The notes: generated by a model not told the origin, from the sequence alone. Positions 1-10,051 are shown, counted from the stretch's first letter. The stretch is 64,000 nucleotides of DNA from Ferruginibacter sp. (GCA_025963635.1 JAOQAK010000100.1:1-64000), one strand, 5' to 3'. Program-made: numbers and translations.

Positions 1-106
1 ACCCCTATAATCCAAAGATAATATTTACCGCATTATTACAACAATTGTCAAAGAACTTTTTCCCTTTAATATTGGCTTAGCTTAACTTAGCCCTTAACTA
101 AACGAC

Positions 107-217
107 ATTGAATGGTGAATGGTCAATCGTGCATTGCTATTCAATTTCAACATCAGCCTCCATTCACCAATCACCATTGACCATTCACCATTCACCATTG
201 ACCATTCACGATTCAAT
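107..217. repeat. Inverted repeat made of heptanucleotide units
   Basis: The left arm (107-131) is built of TGAATGG/TCAATCG units. The right arm (160-217) is built of ATTCACC/ATTGACC units, which are the complements. The left arm reversed matches 172-196 at about 22 of 25 positions. The arms could form a long hairpin upstream of the first gene. The same 7-bp units recur at about 10.1, 13.7, 13.9 and 32.0 kb. The rest of 1-239 is AT-rich with no gene seen. Confidence 0.8.
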
Positions 218-239
218 TAATAAGCTAAAATAAACAACC

Positions 240-1739
240 ATGACTCCGTCACAAAATTATCTCACAAAACTTGGCTTGAAAGACCAGGACACTATTGAAG
301 ATGAAAACATCCATCAAAAGACTGAAGAACAGGAGAATAGCCGCAGGTCTTTTTTTAAAAAATCTGCGCTTGGAGGCATCGCCTTAGGAGGAGCTTTTAT
401 GTTTTCACCCATTGAAGAATTGGTTGCACAAAGCACTCAAAAGGTGAGTCGCTTTTCAAGTCCTTCCGATCTTAAAATAACCGATATGCGGTATTGCGTA
501 ACAACCGTTTTAGGTCGTACCGCAATCATACGTATTGATACCAACCAGGGTATTTATGGCCTGGGCGAAGTAAGGGATGGAGCAGATGAACGGTATGCAT
601 TGATGTTAAAAAGCCGTATACTCGGACAAAACCCTTGCAACGTAGAACAGATTTTTAAATCGATCAGGCAATTCGGCGGCCCATCGCGGCAAGCTGGAGG
701 TGTGTGTGGAGTTGAAATGGCTTTATGGGATATCGTTGGCAAAGCGTATAATGTTCCGGCATGGCAATTGCTTGGCGGCCGTTATCGCAATAATATAAGG
801 CTGTATGCAGATACCCCCGAAGCCGGTTCCCCGGAGGAACAGAAAAAGCTCATGAACTACCGTATCAACGACCAGGGATATACCTGGTTAAAAATGGACC
901 TCGGTATTGGAGAACTGAAAAACATTCCCGGCACTTTGGTGAATAATAAATTCTGGGAAAATAGCAAAGGAGATTTGGCACAATGGGGCGACCAGAGCAA
1001 TTACATGTCTTATGGAAATACACAGCATCCCTTTACACAAATACAAATCACCGATAAAGGCCTCGATGAACTTGCTAAATTGGTAGATACTGTGAGGGGC
1101 ATGTTAGGATACGACATCCCGCTGTCTACTGACCATTACGGACATTTTGATTTTAACAATGGCATCCGCCTCGGCCGGGCAGTTGAAAAATACAGGTTGG
1201 CATGGCTGGAAGATATTGTTTCTTGGGAGCTAACCGACCAGTGGAAAATGATGGCGGATGCGTTGGAAACGCCTTGCCTTACCGGTGAAGATATTTACCT
1301 GCTGAAAAACTTCAAGCCGCTGATAGATATCCATGCCGTGGATATTGTTCACCCCGATCTCTCCTCTTCCGGCGGACTTTTAGAAACAAAAAGAATTGGT
1401 GACTATGCAGAAGAACATGGTGTAGCCATGGCCATGCACCAGGCCGGAACACCAGTATCCTTTATGGCGAATGTTCATTGTGCAGCAGCTACTCAAAACT
1501 TTTTGGCGCTGGAACATCATTCTATAGACCTGCCATGGTGGGAAAGCCTGGTGAAAACAACCGATGGGCGAAAACTAATCACCAAAGGTTTCGCAAACCT
1601 TCCACTCACAGCACCCGGGCTAGGAATTGAGTTAAATGATGAAGTGGTGAAACAACATCTTCACCCAAGTGACAAAACTTATTTCGAACCTACTCCACAA
1701 TGGGATGCAAAACGCTCTCATGACAGGGTGTTTAGTTAA
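240..1739 (+). CDS. Enolase-superfamily sugar-acid dehydratase (mandelate racemase/muconate lactonizing type), Tat-exported
   Basis: This is a 499-aa member of the mandelate racemase/muconate lactonizing enzyme family. Such enzymes abstract the proton next to a carboxylate; many are acid-sugar dehydratases. Near residues 35-60 a twin-arginine signal (SRRSFFKKSALGGIALGG) precedes the barrel, so export by Tat is likely. The N-terminal cap domain is followed by a barrel with recognisable catalytic segments: WLKMDLG (general-base Lys), STDHYGH and WLEDIVSWE and TGEDIYL (metal carboxylates), and MHQAGTP (His). This His and KxD pattern fits galactonate/mannonate-like dehydratases better than racemases, but the substrate cannot be read from sequence. 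The next two genes (carboxylate-type transporter, FGGY kinase) support a role in sugar-acid catabolism. The ATG at 240 is kept; the long N-terminal lead before the RR motif is unusual and a later start is possible. Confidence 0.85.
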   Translation: MTPSQNYLTKLGLKDQDTIEDENIHQKTEEQENSRRSFFKKSALGGIALGGAFMFSPIEELVAQSTQKVSRFSSPSDLKITDMRYCVTTVLGRTAIIRIDTNQGIYGLGEVRDGADERYALMLKSRILGQNPCNVEQIFKSIRQFGGPSRQAGGVCGVEMALWDIVGKAYNVPAWQLLGGRYRNNIRLYADTPEAGSPEEQKKLMNYRINDQGYTWLKMDLGIGELKNIPGTLVNNKFWENSKGDLAQWGDQSNYMSYGNTQHPFTQIQITDKGLDELAKLVDTVRGMLGYDIPLSTDHYGHFDFNNGIRLGRAVEKYRLAWLEDIVSWELTDQWKMMADALETPCLTGEDIYLLKNFKPLIDIHAVDIVHPDLSSSGGLLETKRIGDYAEEHGVAMAMHQAGTPVSFMANVHCAAATQNFLALEHHSIDLPWWESLVKTTDGRKLITKGFANLPLTAPGLGIELNDEVVKQHLHPSDKTYFEPTPQWDAKRSHDRVFS

Positions 1740-1825
1740 CCATCGCATCCGTTAGCATAGTTCGGGTGAGAAAATGATTCGCTCACCCGCGCTTTGCAAC
1801 TCCCCATCAGCGGCAATCTTATCGT

Positions 1826-3193
1826 ATGGCATCTCCGAACAGATCTGTATACAATTACTTTTATGCGCCTGCAGCAATCTTTTTGCTGGCATATATTTTT
1901 ACACTGTTTCAGCAACTGCACAATCGGGGCGGATGGTTGCTGATGCTATTTTTTGCTTGTCTTGCAGTGGCCTTCAGAGGCAATAAAGTGCTTAGAGGAC
2001 TATCTTTTACAATGATCATTTTTGCGGTGGTGAGCCTTGCCATGTATTATCCTCAATTTTTTAGATCTGTTGGAAATTTTAAACTTTCGGCGCTCATCGT
2101 TCCCCTGCTCCAAATAATTATGTTCGGCATGGGAACAGAGTTAAGCGTTAAAGATTTTGCCCGGGTTTTAAACATGCCAAAAGGAATCATCGTTGGTGTG
2201 GTTTGCCACTATACGATCATGCCCTTAATTGGTTTTGCCATCGCCAGCTTGTTTAACTTCCCTGGTGAAATCGCAGCCGGAATTATTTTAGTGGGCTGTT
2301 GCCCCAGTGGTTTGGCATCGAACGTAATGTCTTACCTCGCAAGAGCAAATCTCGCACTTTCAGTTTCTATCACCACTATATCTACTTTGCTTGCACCTTT
2401 CTTAACCCCCTTGCTGATGCGTTTTCTGGGTGGCAGCTTTGTGGAAATACATTTTTGGGCCATGATGTGGGATATAATTAAAATCGTAATTATTCCGATA
2501 GCAGGCGGATTAACAGTTCATTACCTGGTGCGTGGAAGATTTAACTGGCTCGATAAAGCCATGCCCATCCTTTCCATGACAGGCATCGCCTTAATTTTAA
2601 TGATAATGGTTGCCGCCGGGAGAGACAATTTATTAATGGTAGGTGGCTTGTTGGTGGTAGCAACCGTGATCCATAATCTGGCTGGCTATTTTCTCGGTTA
2701 TTGGTCGGGGCGATTGCTAAAGTTTCATGAACGTGATTGCAGAACGATAGCGCTTGAAGTGGGTATGCAGAATGCGGGTCTCGCATCCGGCCTTGCAATA
2801 ACTATAGGCAAGATGGCCACTGCAGGATTGGCACCGGCCATTTTTGGTCCCGTGATGAATATCACCGGCTCCTTTCTTTCCAGTTGGTGGCACAACCGAT
2901 TGCCAAAAGATAGTGAGCCTTCAAATGAAACGGAGAAGAGCAAGATGTTTATAGGTTCTTTTGTTGGAGCGATGGCCATTGCACATGTTTGCGCTTCTGT
3001 TCCGAACTTCCATATTCTTGAATGGCAATCTTTAAGCGATACAGACCCTAAATGGAAAGAGATTGTAACCTATGACAAGCCTTTTATCGACCAAGGGTCT
3101 CTTACTGTATCTGATAAGCCAGGGATTGGTGTGGAGATCAATGAAGAAGGTTTAAAAAAATACGCGATACCGGGTGTGCCGTTTTTTGTATAG
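1826..3193 (+). CDS. Bile acid:sodium symporter (BASS/SBF) family transporter
   Basis: This 455-aa inner-membrane protein has about ten hydrophobic segments. The BASS signature stretches are present: CCPSGLASNVMSYLARAN with following LALSVSITTIST, and ALEVGMQNAGLASGLA. These are the two crossover-helix regions that bind sodium and substrate in the family. Bacterial members carry bile acids, pantothenate or other organic anions. Next to a sugar-acid dehydratase and a sugar kinase, a sugar acid or keto acid is the natural guess. It is longer than the usual 300-330 aa because of an extra N-terminal membrane pair and a soluble C-terminal tail of about 80 aa (after residue 370) that I do not recognise. 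It lies 86 bp after the dehydratase and probably shares its transcript. Confidence 0.85.
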   Translation: MASPNRSVYNYFYAPAAIFLLAYIFTLFQQLHNRGGWLLMLFFACLAVAFRGNKVLRGLSFTMIIFAVVSLAMYYPQFFRSVGNFKLSALIVPLLQIIMFGMGTELSVKDFARVLNMPKGIIVGVVCHYTIMPLIGFAIASLFNFPGEIAAGIILVGCCPSGLASNVMSYLARANLALSVSITTISTLLAPFLTPLLMRFLGGSFVEIHFWAMMWDIIKIVIIPIAGGLTVHYLVRGRFNWLDKAMPILSMTGIALILMIMVAAGRDNLLMVGGLLVVATVIHNLAGYFLGYWSGRLLKFHERDCRTIALEVGMQNAGLASGLAITIGKMATAGLAPAIFGPVMNITGSFLSSWWHNRLPKDSEPSNETEKSKMFIGSFVGAMAIAHVCASVPNFHILEWQSLSDTDPKWKEIVTYDKPFIDQGSLTVSDKPGIGVEINEEGLKKYAIPGVPFFV

Positions 3194-3246
3194 TATCACA
3201 CAAGAAAAAAGCACACTCGTACTGTTTAATAATTGCCGGGAAGACC

Positions 3247-3270
3247 AAAGCCTTATGGCTGGCTTTTTTT
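3247..3270 (+). terminator. Probable intrinsic terminator after the BASS transporter
   Basis: AAAGCC pairs with GGCTTT across an 8-nt loop and is followed by a run of T (to 3270). It lies about 55 bp after the transporter stop. The stem is short, so the call is moderate. Confidence 0.5.
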
Positions 3271-3345
3271 GATTTAAGTGTTGACCCGTTTTTTCCATAG
3301 TTTATCATAATAACATCAAAAAGAAAGCGTCTAACATATTATTGC

Positions 3346-4838
3346 ATGGATTATTTTATAGGTTTAGATATTGGCACTTCATCTGCAAAAGCGGTTGCTT
3401 TTTTAACCGATGGAAGCATATTGGCAAAACATGCTATCAGCTACGGAACTTATCATCCGAAGGCTGATTGGTGCGAGCAGGACCCTTATGAAATAATTGA
3501 AGCCACCATTCTCTGCATGAATAAAATTGCAGGCACTCTTGCCGGGCACCATCCGCTTTTTATTAGTTTTAGTGCGGCGCTGCATGGTTTAATTGCCGTT
3601 GGAGAAGATGACAAGCTACTTACCAGGTGCATCATCTATTCCGATAATCGGGCCGTCGAAATTGCAGAGCAGCTGAGATCGATTGATTTGGGAAAATACT
3701 TTTATCATAGAACAGGCGTTCCGGTACATGCCATGTCGCCATTATGTAAGCTGGTTTGGTTGAAAGAAAACAGCGTGGATGTTTTTTGCAACACCAGTAA
3801 ATTTATCAGTATAAAAGAGTTTGTTCTTCATTCTCTTTTCGGGAAATACATTGTTGATACAGCCATTGCCTCGGCAACAGGATTATTGAATATTCATTCA
3901 CTTGAATGGGACGAAACAATTTTAGATTTTATAGGGATAAATAAAAGCCAGCTTTCAGCGTTGGTAAGTACGCACCACATCGAGTATTTACCAGCGGGGC
4001 ACCCATTCACTAAAAGGTTACCGGATTTTAGCACCACCGCATTTGTTATGGGTGGCAGCGATGGCGGCCTTGCCAATTTTGGCAGTGGAGCCATGGAAAA
4101 AGGCACTATGGCAATCACCATAGGAACGAGCGGTGCCGCAAGAATGGTTACAAGGGAAGCACATACAGATACCCGGATGAGAACCTTTTGTTATCACCTA
4201 AAAGAAGATTACTTTATAACAGGTGGTGCAAGCAACAACGGTGGTATCGTGCTGCAGTGGTTAAAAGAAAACATTCTTCAAAACGGCGAAACAACGGAAG
4301 AGTTTTTTAACCTTGCCACATTGATAAATCCCGGTTCCGAAGATTTCCTCTTTCTTCCCTATATACTTGGTGAAAGGGCCCCTCTGTGGAACTCCAACGC
4401 AAGAGGAGTCTTCTTTGGCCTAAGCATTACGCATGGCAGGGCACACCTCGTAAGAGCAGCAATGGAGGCAGTTATATTCAATCTTTACAGCATTGGAAAA
4501 ATATTAATAGAGAAAGCACCCATAACTATTATATACGCAAACGGTGGATTTGCCAACAGCACTTCGTGGATCCAAATGCTCGCAGATGTTTTCAATGTGC
4601 CTGTTTTTGTAAATGGCATTGAAGAGAGCTCAGCCTGGGGGCCGCCAAAGTGGGCATGGAAGCAACCCGTATGCTGCCCCAACATGCCTTAACAACAACC
4701 GGAAAAACCTATGAACCCTGCCCTGATAAGCACATAATATATTCCGCCTGCTTTCAAAAATTTGAACGGCTTTATGATTTAGTAAAAAGCGAGTTTGTAA
4801 GCCCTACGGCATTAGCGACTGAATCATCAATTCCCTAA
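3346..4838 (+). pseudogene. FGGY-family carbohydrate kinase (gluconokinase/xylulokinase-like), frameshifted
   Basis: The ATP-dependent FGGY sugar kinase fold is clear. The N-terminal lobe starts DIGTSSAKAVAF; GGSDGGLANFGSGAMEKG and TIGTSGAARM mark the phosphate-binding part of the second lobe; GERAPLWNSNARGVFFGL is a family hallmark. The reading frame beginning at 3346 stops at 4692 after an anomalous tail (GPPKWAWKQPVCCPNMP). The expected continuation, VGMEATRMLPQHAL and onward, is read in another frame to the stop at 4838. The break falls in a run of five G at 4637-4641: six G would restore SSAWGAAKVGMEA and give about 497 aa, the usual family length. The gene is either truly inactivated or carries a homopolymer sequencing error. 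Between the end and queA (4839-5052) I see no gene. Confidence 0.85.
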
Positions 4839-4940
4839 TTGAAAAAAGCAAGTCCGTCATGCATGCTCCCTTGTTCACACCTGGAAAAGATTGCTTTCAC
4901 ATCCGACAAGCGTGCTACATTTCTATTGAAAGATATTGTG

Positions 4941-4959
4941 TATTCGTGCATTCGTTGCG
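4941..4959. repeat. Solo copy of the TGCATTCGT repeat end
   Basis: The stretch TATTCGTGCATTCGTTGC closely resembles the inverted ends of the small unit at 28775-28878 (TTTGTGCATTCGTGGCAA). It looks like a solitary remnant of that dispersed repeat in the gap after the kinase pseudogene. Confidence 0.4.
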
Positions 4960-4997
4960 ATAACCATGCGACAACATTGGAAAAAGCTTACCGGAAA

Positions 4998-5024
4998 CAA
5001 AAACTCCCCAAAATTGGGGAGCTT
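4998..5024 (-). terminator. Intrinsic terminator of queA
   Basis: Read on the - strand, CTCCCCAA/TTGGGGAG forms a stem (5004-5021) followed by TTTTTGTTT. It lies about 30 bp beyond the queA stop. Confidence 0.75.
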
Positions 5025-5052
5025 AATATCTTTCCATTCATAATCTTTTACA

Positions 5053-6102
5053 CTATACAATCAACATAGCATCTCCATAACTGAAGAAGCGGTATTTATC
5101 TTTAATAGCTTTTTTGTAAGCTTCCATCACCAGGTCGTACCCGGCAAATGCACAGGTCATTATCAGCAAACTTGTTTTTGGCAAATGAAAGTTGGTAACC
5201 AGCGAATCAGCAATTGAAAAATTATAAGGTGGATGAATAAACATATTTGTCCAGCCTTCAGATGGCTTTAATAATTTCTGAGCGGTAAAAGATGATTCCA
5301 TAGCCCTCATGGTTGTGGTACCCACAGAACATATCCTTCTTCCATCAGCCTTTGCTTTGTTTACGATTTGGCAGGCGGTGTCATCAATAGCATAATATTC
5401 AGCGTCCATTTTATGTTTGCTAAGATCTTCCACTTCAATCGGCCGGAAAGTGCCTAAACCTGTGTGCAGTGTAACTTCAGCAAAACGAACACCTTTAATC
5501 TCAAGCCTTTTGATCAGCTCTTTACTATAATGCAACCCAGCAGTAGGTGCGGCAACAGCACCCTCATGCTTGGCATATACCGTCTGGTATCTTTCTTTAT
5601 CTTCTTCATCGGGTTTCCGTTTTATATATTTCGGCAAGGGAGTTTCACCCATAAAATCCAGCATCACCCTAAATTCCTCTTCTGTACCATCCCATAAAAA
5701 ACGGATGGTACGGCCACGACTCGTGGTATTGTCAATTACCTCCGCTACCAGTTCATCGTTTTCACCAAAATATAATTTATTACCTACCCTGATCTTGCGG
5801 GCCGGATCAACAATTACATCCCATAGCCTGTTTGGCTTATTAAGTTCCCTGAGTAAAAAAACTTCAATCTTAGCACCTGTTTTTTCCTTGCGTCCATACA
5901 TACGTGCAGGAAAAACTTTGGTGTTATTTACTACCATCACATCCTTGTCATCAAAGAATTCAATAATATCGCGGAAATAACGATTTTCAATTTCACCGGT
6001 TTTACGATGAATTACCATCATTCTGCTATCTTCTCGTTTTTTGGTGGGATTTTGGGCAATCAGATTAAGTGGAAGGTCGAATCGAAACTGACTTAATTTC
6101 AT
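5053..6102 (-). CDS. queA: S-adenosylmethionine:tRNA ribosyltransferase-isomerase QueA
   Basis: QueA transfers and rearranges the ribosyl group of AdoMet onto preQ1 at tRNA position 34, giving epoxyqueuosine in the queuosine pathway of the cytoplasm. The 349-aa protein has the usual length and hallmark segments: MKLSQFRFDLP and LIAQNP at the N-terminus, VVNNTKVFPARMYG, AAPTAGLHYS, HTGLGTFRP, GTTTMRAMES, and TNFHLPKTSLLIMTCAFAG near the end. I chose the ATG at 6102 (MKLSQF); the frame extends upstream only through a TTG at 6111. It is a single gene, divergent from the large TraB-like gene across 268 bp of AT-rich spacer, with its own terminator. Confidence 0.97.
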   Translation of the reverse strand: MKLSQFRFDLPLNLIAQNPTKKREDSRMMVIHRKTGEIENRYFRDIIEFFDDKDVMVVNNTKVFPARMYGRKEKTGAKIEVFLLRELNKPNRLWDVIVDPARKIRVGNKLYFGENDELVAEVIDNTTSRGRTIRFLWDGTEEEFRVMLDFMGETPLPKYIKRKPDEEDKERYQTVYAKHEGAVAAPTAGLHYSKELIKRLEIKGVRFAEVTLHTGLGTFRPIEVEDLSKHKMDAEYYAIDDTACQIVNKAKADGRRICSVGTTTMRAMESSFTAQKLLKPSEGWTNMFIHPPYNFSIADSLVTNFHLPKTSLLIMTCAFAGYDLVMEAYKKAIKDKYRFFSYGDAMLIV

Positions 6103-6370
6103 GTGTATCAATAATTTTTGAAGATGTCACATGCCTTGTACTGTAGTTGTTACAGAGATACGAAGCCCTTTAAAAGGCACTTATCATGTTACGGCATGAT
6201 TTTTAAGAGCGCAAATGTAGTTCATTTTGAGCAGTTTGCGCCAATAAGGCAGCATATTTTAATAATATATCAACCATTATAAGCAAAAAAGCGTTAATAA
6301 ATGGCAGATTATTTTGTGATTTGTACACTTCTCTGCATCTTTATCAGGTAGCCTTCAATTAGAACCCCGT

Positions 6371-9300
6371 ATGAGAAAAAAGTATTTCCTGTTTATACTA
6401 ACTGCCTTTTTTCTGATGGCTACAGGCAGTGTATTCGGTCAAAAGAATCCCACTAAAAAGTATCCAAGCCTGTTTTGGGAAATCACCGGCAACGGACTTG
6501 AGAAGCCTTCTTACCTTTTCGGTACCATGCATGTTAGCAGCAAGATGGTTTTTCATCTGAGCGACTCCTTTTATTATGCGATGAAGAATGTTGATGCGGT
6601 AGCGTTGGAATTGAACCCCGATTTATGGCAGGGCCAAATGGTGCGCCTCGACAGGCTGAAAGAGAATTATGCAAATTTCGTCCAATCGCCCGGTGGCGAT
6701 TTTTTAACGGAAAACTCTTTCAGTATTAATGACTATGATACCGAACTAAAGGCAGCACTCAGCACCGAACCTACGGTCGTAAACAGCTTGCTATACCGGA
6801 GTTTTAAAACGCGGGAAGACTTTGAAGAAGACACGTTTCTGGACCTCTATATTTTCCAGACAGGCAAAAGATTAGGCAAAAGATCAGCAGGTGTGGAAGA
6901 TTACAATGAAACGGAAAAAGTGGTACTTGAAGCCTATGGAGATATGGCCAAGGAAAAAAAGAAAAAGAACATTGACTTTGATGGAGAATCCATGCGGGAT
7001 ATCGGGCAAAAAATTCAGAATGCCTACCGCAGCGGCGACCTTGACCTGATGGATTCCCTGGACCTGCTGACAGAAAGGTCGGATGCTTTCAGGGAAAAAT
7101 TTTTATACAAGAGAAACGAGATCCAGGCAGGTTCGATCGATACCATTCTTAAACAAAGCAGCCTCTTTGTAGGCGTAGGTGCGGCGCATTTACCCGGCCC
7201 CCGCGGTATCATAGAGTTGCTGCGAAAAATGGGTTATCATTTACGGCCCATCAAGATGTCGGACAGGGATGCTGTTAAGAAAGATGAAACGGATCAGTTA
7301 AAAGTACCGGTTGTTTTTTCCACGGTGAAAGCAGATGACGGATCCTATAGCGTGAGCATGCCGGGCCCGCTTTTTAAAATGAAGGACGAATACATGCACC
7401 TTGACAGAAGACAGTATTCTGATATGAGCAATGGCAGTTTTTATCTCGTTACCCGGGTAAAAACATATGCTGCTTTTTTAGGGCAAACAGAAGATATGGT
7501 ATTGAAAAAAGTGGACAGCCTGCTGTATGAATACATTCCCGGGAAAATTTTAAAAAAATCCGGGATACAAAAAAATGGCTACAAAGGTTTCGATCTCACC
7601 AACAAGACAAGACGCGGCGATTTGCAGCGGTATAATATTTTAATTACTCCTTTTGAAATACTCATTTTTAAAATGAGCGGCAAGGAAAATTATGCGGATG
7701 GTAAAGAAGCAGCACAATTTTTTTCATCCATACAACTGAAAGAAAATACATCTTCCGCTGATATTTTTACCCCCGCGCAAGGTGGATTTTCGGTAAGGTT
7801 CCCGCAATCACCGGATGAGAATTTAAATGCCAATACAAGCGATGGTATCAACCGTTGGGAATACCAGGCAAAGGATAACGCTACCGGTGACGTATACCTT
7901 GTTTTGAAAAAAAGCGTTCACAATTTCAAGTTTCTTGATGAAGACAGTTTTGATTTGAAGCTGATAGAAGAGTCGTTCCGTTCTCCTGATTATTACGATA
8001 AACAAATCTCCCGGAAATTAACCCACTGGTTAGGATATCCATGCCTGGAAGTAAAGGAGCGCATGAAAAATGGGCATTTCGTAACAGCCCGCTACCTTAT
8101 AAAGGGGCCGCATTATTATTGTATTGCAGTAAGTAGCAAAGATGTACACAACAATTTTAGCGAATACTTCAACTCCTTCCATTTTACACCATATCAATAC
8201 CGGGCGAAAGCCCAATACGTTGACAGCTTCATGCATTTTTCGGTTACCACACCAATTGCTCCAGAACTTGATTTGGCCTATCGGGCCAAGCTGGAAAAAG
8301 TTACAGCAGATGTTGCCAGCAGCAACACCACTTCTACTTATAATAGTTATTGGCCAAAAAGTAAAAATGCGCTGTTTGCAAGTGATTCAACAGGAGAGGC
8401 GATTGGGGTGAGCGTACAACAATATCCTAAATATTATTCAGTAAAAGATTCCGCCAATTTCTGGACGAATACGATTGAGGATATCTATGATGAAGACGAT
8501 CTTCTTCTTTATAAAAAAGACGCTTTTACATTAAAGAATGGTGTAAGGGGTTACCGGATCTATTTAAAAGATACCGGTTCATCAAGAATTCTTGAGCGAA
8601 TGATCATGCTTAAGGACAACTATCTTTTCAGCATGGTAACCATCAGTGATACGGTTAACGGCCAAAACGATTTCACCAGCCAGTTCTTTTCAAGTTTTGC
8701 TCCTGAAGAAAAAAACCTGGGCAAAAATATTTTTGTAAACAACCTCGACAGTTTTTTTGCGGATCTTTTTAGTAAGGACAGTACCCTTCATAAAAGGGCT
8801 CAACAAACCATCAGCAATATTTATTATGGTGAAAAGGGAGTTACCAAAATCGTGGCGGCTATCCGTGCATTAAAAGCAGACAAGGATTATGTTGATACTA
8901 AAACCAGGCTAATTGCCGAACTGGGCTATATTAAAGACACCACTGTTAAGATAGTAGTTGGAATGCTCAAAAAGATATATGAGCAAACCGCTGATACAAG
9001 CACTTTTCAAAACGAAGTATTGAAGGCACTGGCCAGGCATAAAAGCAAGGAAGCCATTCAATTGTTTAAAGAACTCGTACTTCAGGATCCACCGTTTTTT
9101 GAAAACAATTATGAGTATACAGGCATGTTTACCAGTCTTAGTGATTCGTTGGAACTAGCTGCAACTTTGTATCCTGAGCTATTACAATTGGCTGGTGTGG
9201 ATGATTATAAAAAACCTGTGTTATCATTATTGAAAACTCTAGTGGACAGCGGACAAATCAAGGAGAATCAATATGAAGATTATTTCAATAAAATATATTT

Positions 9301-10051
9301 TGACGCCAAAATAGAATTAAAAAAACAGCAGGGAAAGGATGAAAAGAAATTAGATGAGGAGTTGAATAAAGACAACGATGATGAGACAATCCGCACCTAT
9401 AACAGCAACGAGGACAACAAGAATGAATTGACTGATTACGCGGTATTATTAATGCCTTTTTATGACAAGAATAGCAATGTTCCAAAATTCTTTGATAAGC
9501 TCCTGCGCACAAAAGATGAGGAGGTGAAATTGAATACTTCCGTGCTATTGCTACGCAACAATAAAATGGTTGCCGACAGCATTCTAAACGGACTTGCCCG
9601 GGAGGATAAATGGCGGGGAAAATTGTATAAAAAACTGGAACAAATTAAAAGATTGGATAAATTCCCTGTCCGGTTTAAAACCCAATTGCTATTGGCAAAA
9701 AGTTACCTGGTGGCCGACAAAGATTTTAATTCCATAGATTCGATAGTTTTTATAGGCAAACAAAACCTGGTGTTCCAGGAAAAAAAAGGATTTGTTTATT
9801 TCTTTAAATATCGTGTGAAAAAAGAGGATGATTGGAAGATAGGCCTTAGTGGCTTACAACCGGAAAAGATTGCTGAAGTAAGCAGTGATAATAAGTTCGC
9901 CGTTATGACCGACAAAAAATTAAAGCCGGAGATCCCGTTTGAAGAGCAATACAACGAACAACTGAAGCGGGTATTATTCACCTTTCACAAAAGCGCCCGC
10001 AATTTCTTTGAGAGTGAAAGCAATTACCGTTTCTCAAAAACTGATGATTAG
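6371..10051 (+). CDS. Large TraB/GumN-domain secreted protein with C-terminal repeat region
   Basis: This 1226-aa protein has a signal peptide (about 1-23, MRKKYFLFILTAFFLMATGS then VFGQ). Residues 30-295 form a TraB/GumN (Tiki-like) domain, shown by SYLFGTMHV, ALELNPDLW and FVGVGAAHLPG, with the GTMH and GAAH histidine motifs that in Tiki-type proteases form the active centre. A stand-alone GumN protein is only about 300 aa. The remaining 930 aa hold at least three related beta-rich modules, each opening with a segment like SVSMPGP, SVRFPQSP or HFSVTTPIAPE and closing with a QFFSS/FFSSF motif. An alpha-helical, HEAT-like part from about residue 800 to the end follows. Location is probably periplasmic or outer-membrane associated. 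The substrate is unknown. No operon partner is seen; the next gene is convergent. Confidence 0.8.
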   Translation: MRKKYFLFILTAFFLMATGSVFGQKNPTKKYPSLFWEITGNGLEKPSYLFGTMHVSSKMVFHLSDSFYYAMKNVDAVALELNPDLWQGQMVRLDRLKENYANFVQSPGGDFLTENSFSINDYDTELKAALSTEPTVVNSLLYRSFKTREDFEEDTFLDLYIFQTGKRLGKRSAGVEDYNETEKVVLEAYGDMAKEKKKKNIDFDGESMRDIGQKIQNAYRSGDLDLMDSLDLLTERSDAFREKFLYKRNEIQAGSIDTILKQSSLFVGVGAAHLPGPRGIIELLRKMGYHLRPIKMSDRDAVKKDETDQLKVPVVFSTVKADDGSYSVSMPGPLFKMKDEYMHLDRRQYSDMSNGSFYLVTRVKTYAAFLGQTEDMVLKKVDSLLYEYIPGKILKKSGIQKNGYKGFDLTNKTRRGDLQRYNILITPFEILIFKMSGKENYADGKEAAQFFSSIQLKENTSSADIFTPAQGGFSVRFPQSPDENLNANTSDGINRWEYQAKDNATGDVYLVLKKSVHNFKFLDEDSFDLKLIEESFRSPDYYDKQISRKLTHWLGYPCLEVKERMKNGHFVTARYLIKGPHYYCIAVSSKDVHNNFSEYFNSFHFTPYQYRAKAQYVDSFMHFSVTTPIAPELDLAYRAKLEKVTADVASSNTTSTYNSYWPKSKNALFASDSTGEAIGVSVQQYPKYYSVKDSANFWTNTIEDIYDEDDLLLYKKDAFTLKNGVRGYRIYLKDTGSSRILERMIMLKDNYLFSMVTISDTVNGQNDFTSQFFSSFAPEEKNLGKNIFVNNLDSFFADLFSKDSTLHKRAQQTISNIYYGEKGVTKIVAAIRALKADKDYVDTKTRLIAELGYIKDTTVKIVVGMLKKIYEQTADTSTFQNEVLKALARHKSKEAIQLFKELVLQDPPFFENNYEYTGMFTSLSDSLELAATLYPELLQLAGVDDYKKPVLSLLKTLVDSGQIKENQYEDYFNKIYFDAKIELKKQQGKDEKKLDEELNKDNDDETIRTYNSNEDNKNELTDYAVLLMPFYDKNSNVPKFFDKLLRTKDEEVKLNTSVLLLRNNKMVADSILNGLAREDKWRGKLYKKLEQIKRLDKFPVRFKTQLLLAKSYLVADKDFNSIDSIVFIGKQNLVFQEKKGFVYFFKYRVKKEDDWKIGLSGLQPEKIAEVSSDNKFAVMTDKKLKPEIPFEEQYNEQLKRVLFTFHKSARNFFESESNYRFSKTDD

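Noticed and set aside
160..217. Heptamer runs as a possible CRISPR array
   Set aside because: Units are 7 bp, contiguous and imperfect, with no spacers.
4839..5069. Open frame after the kinase pseudogene
   Set aside because: It lacks a normal start, contains the queA terminator and a repeat fragment, and overlaps the queA end.
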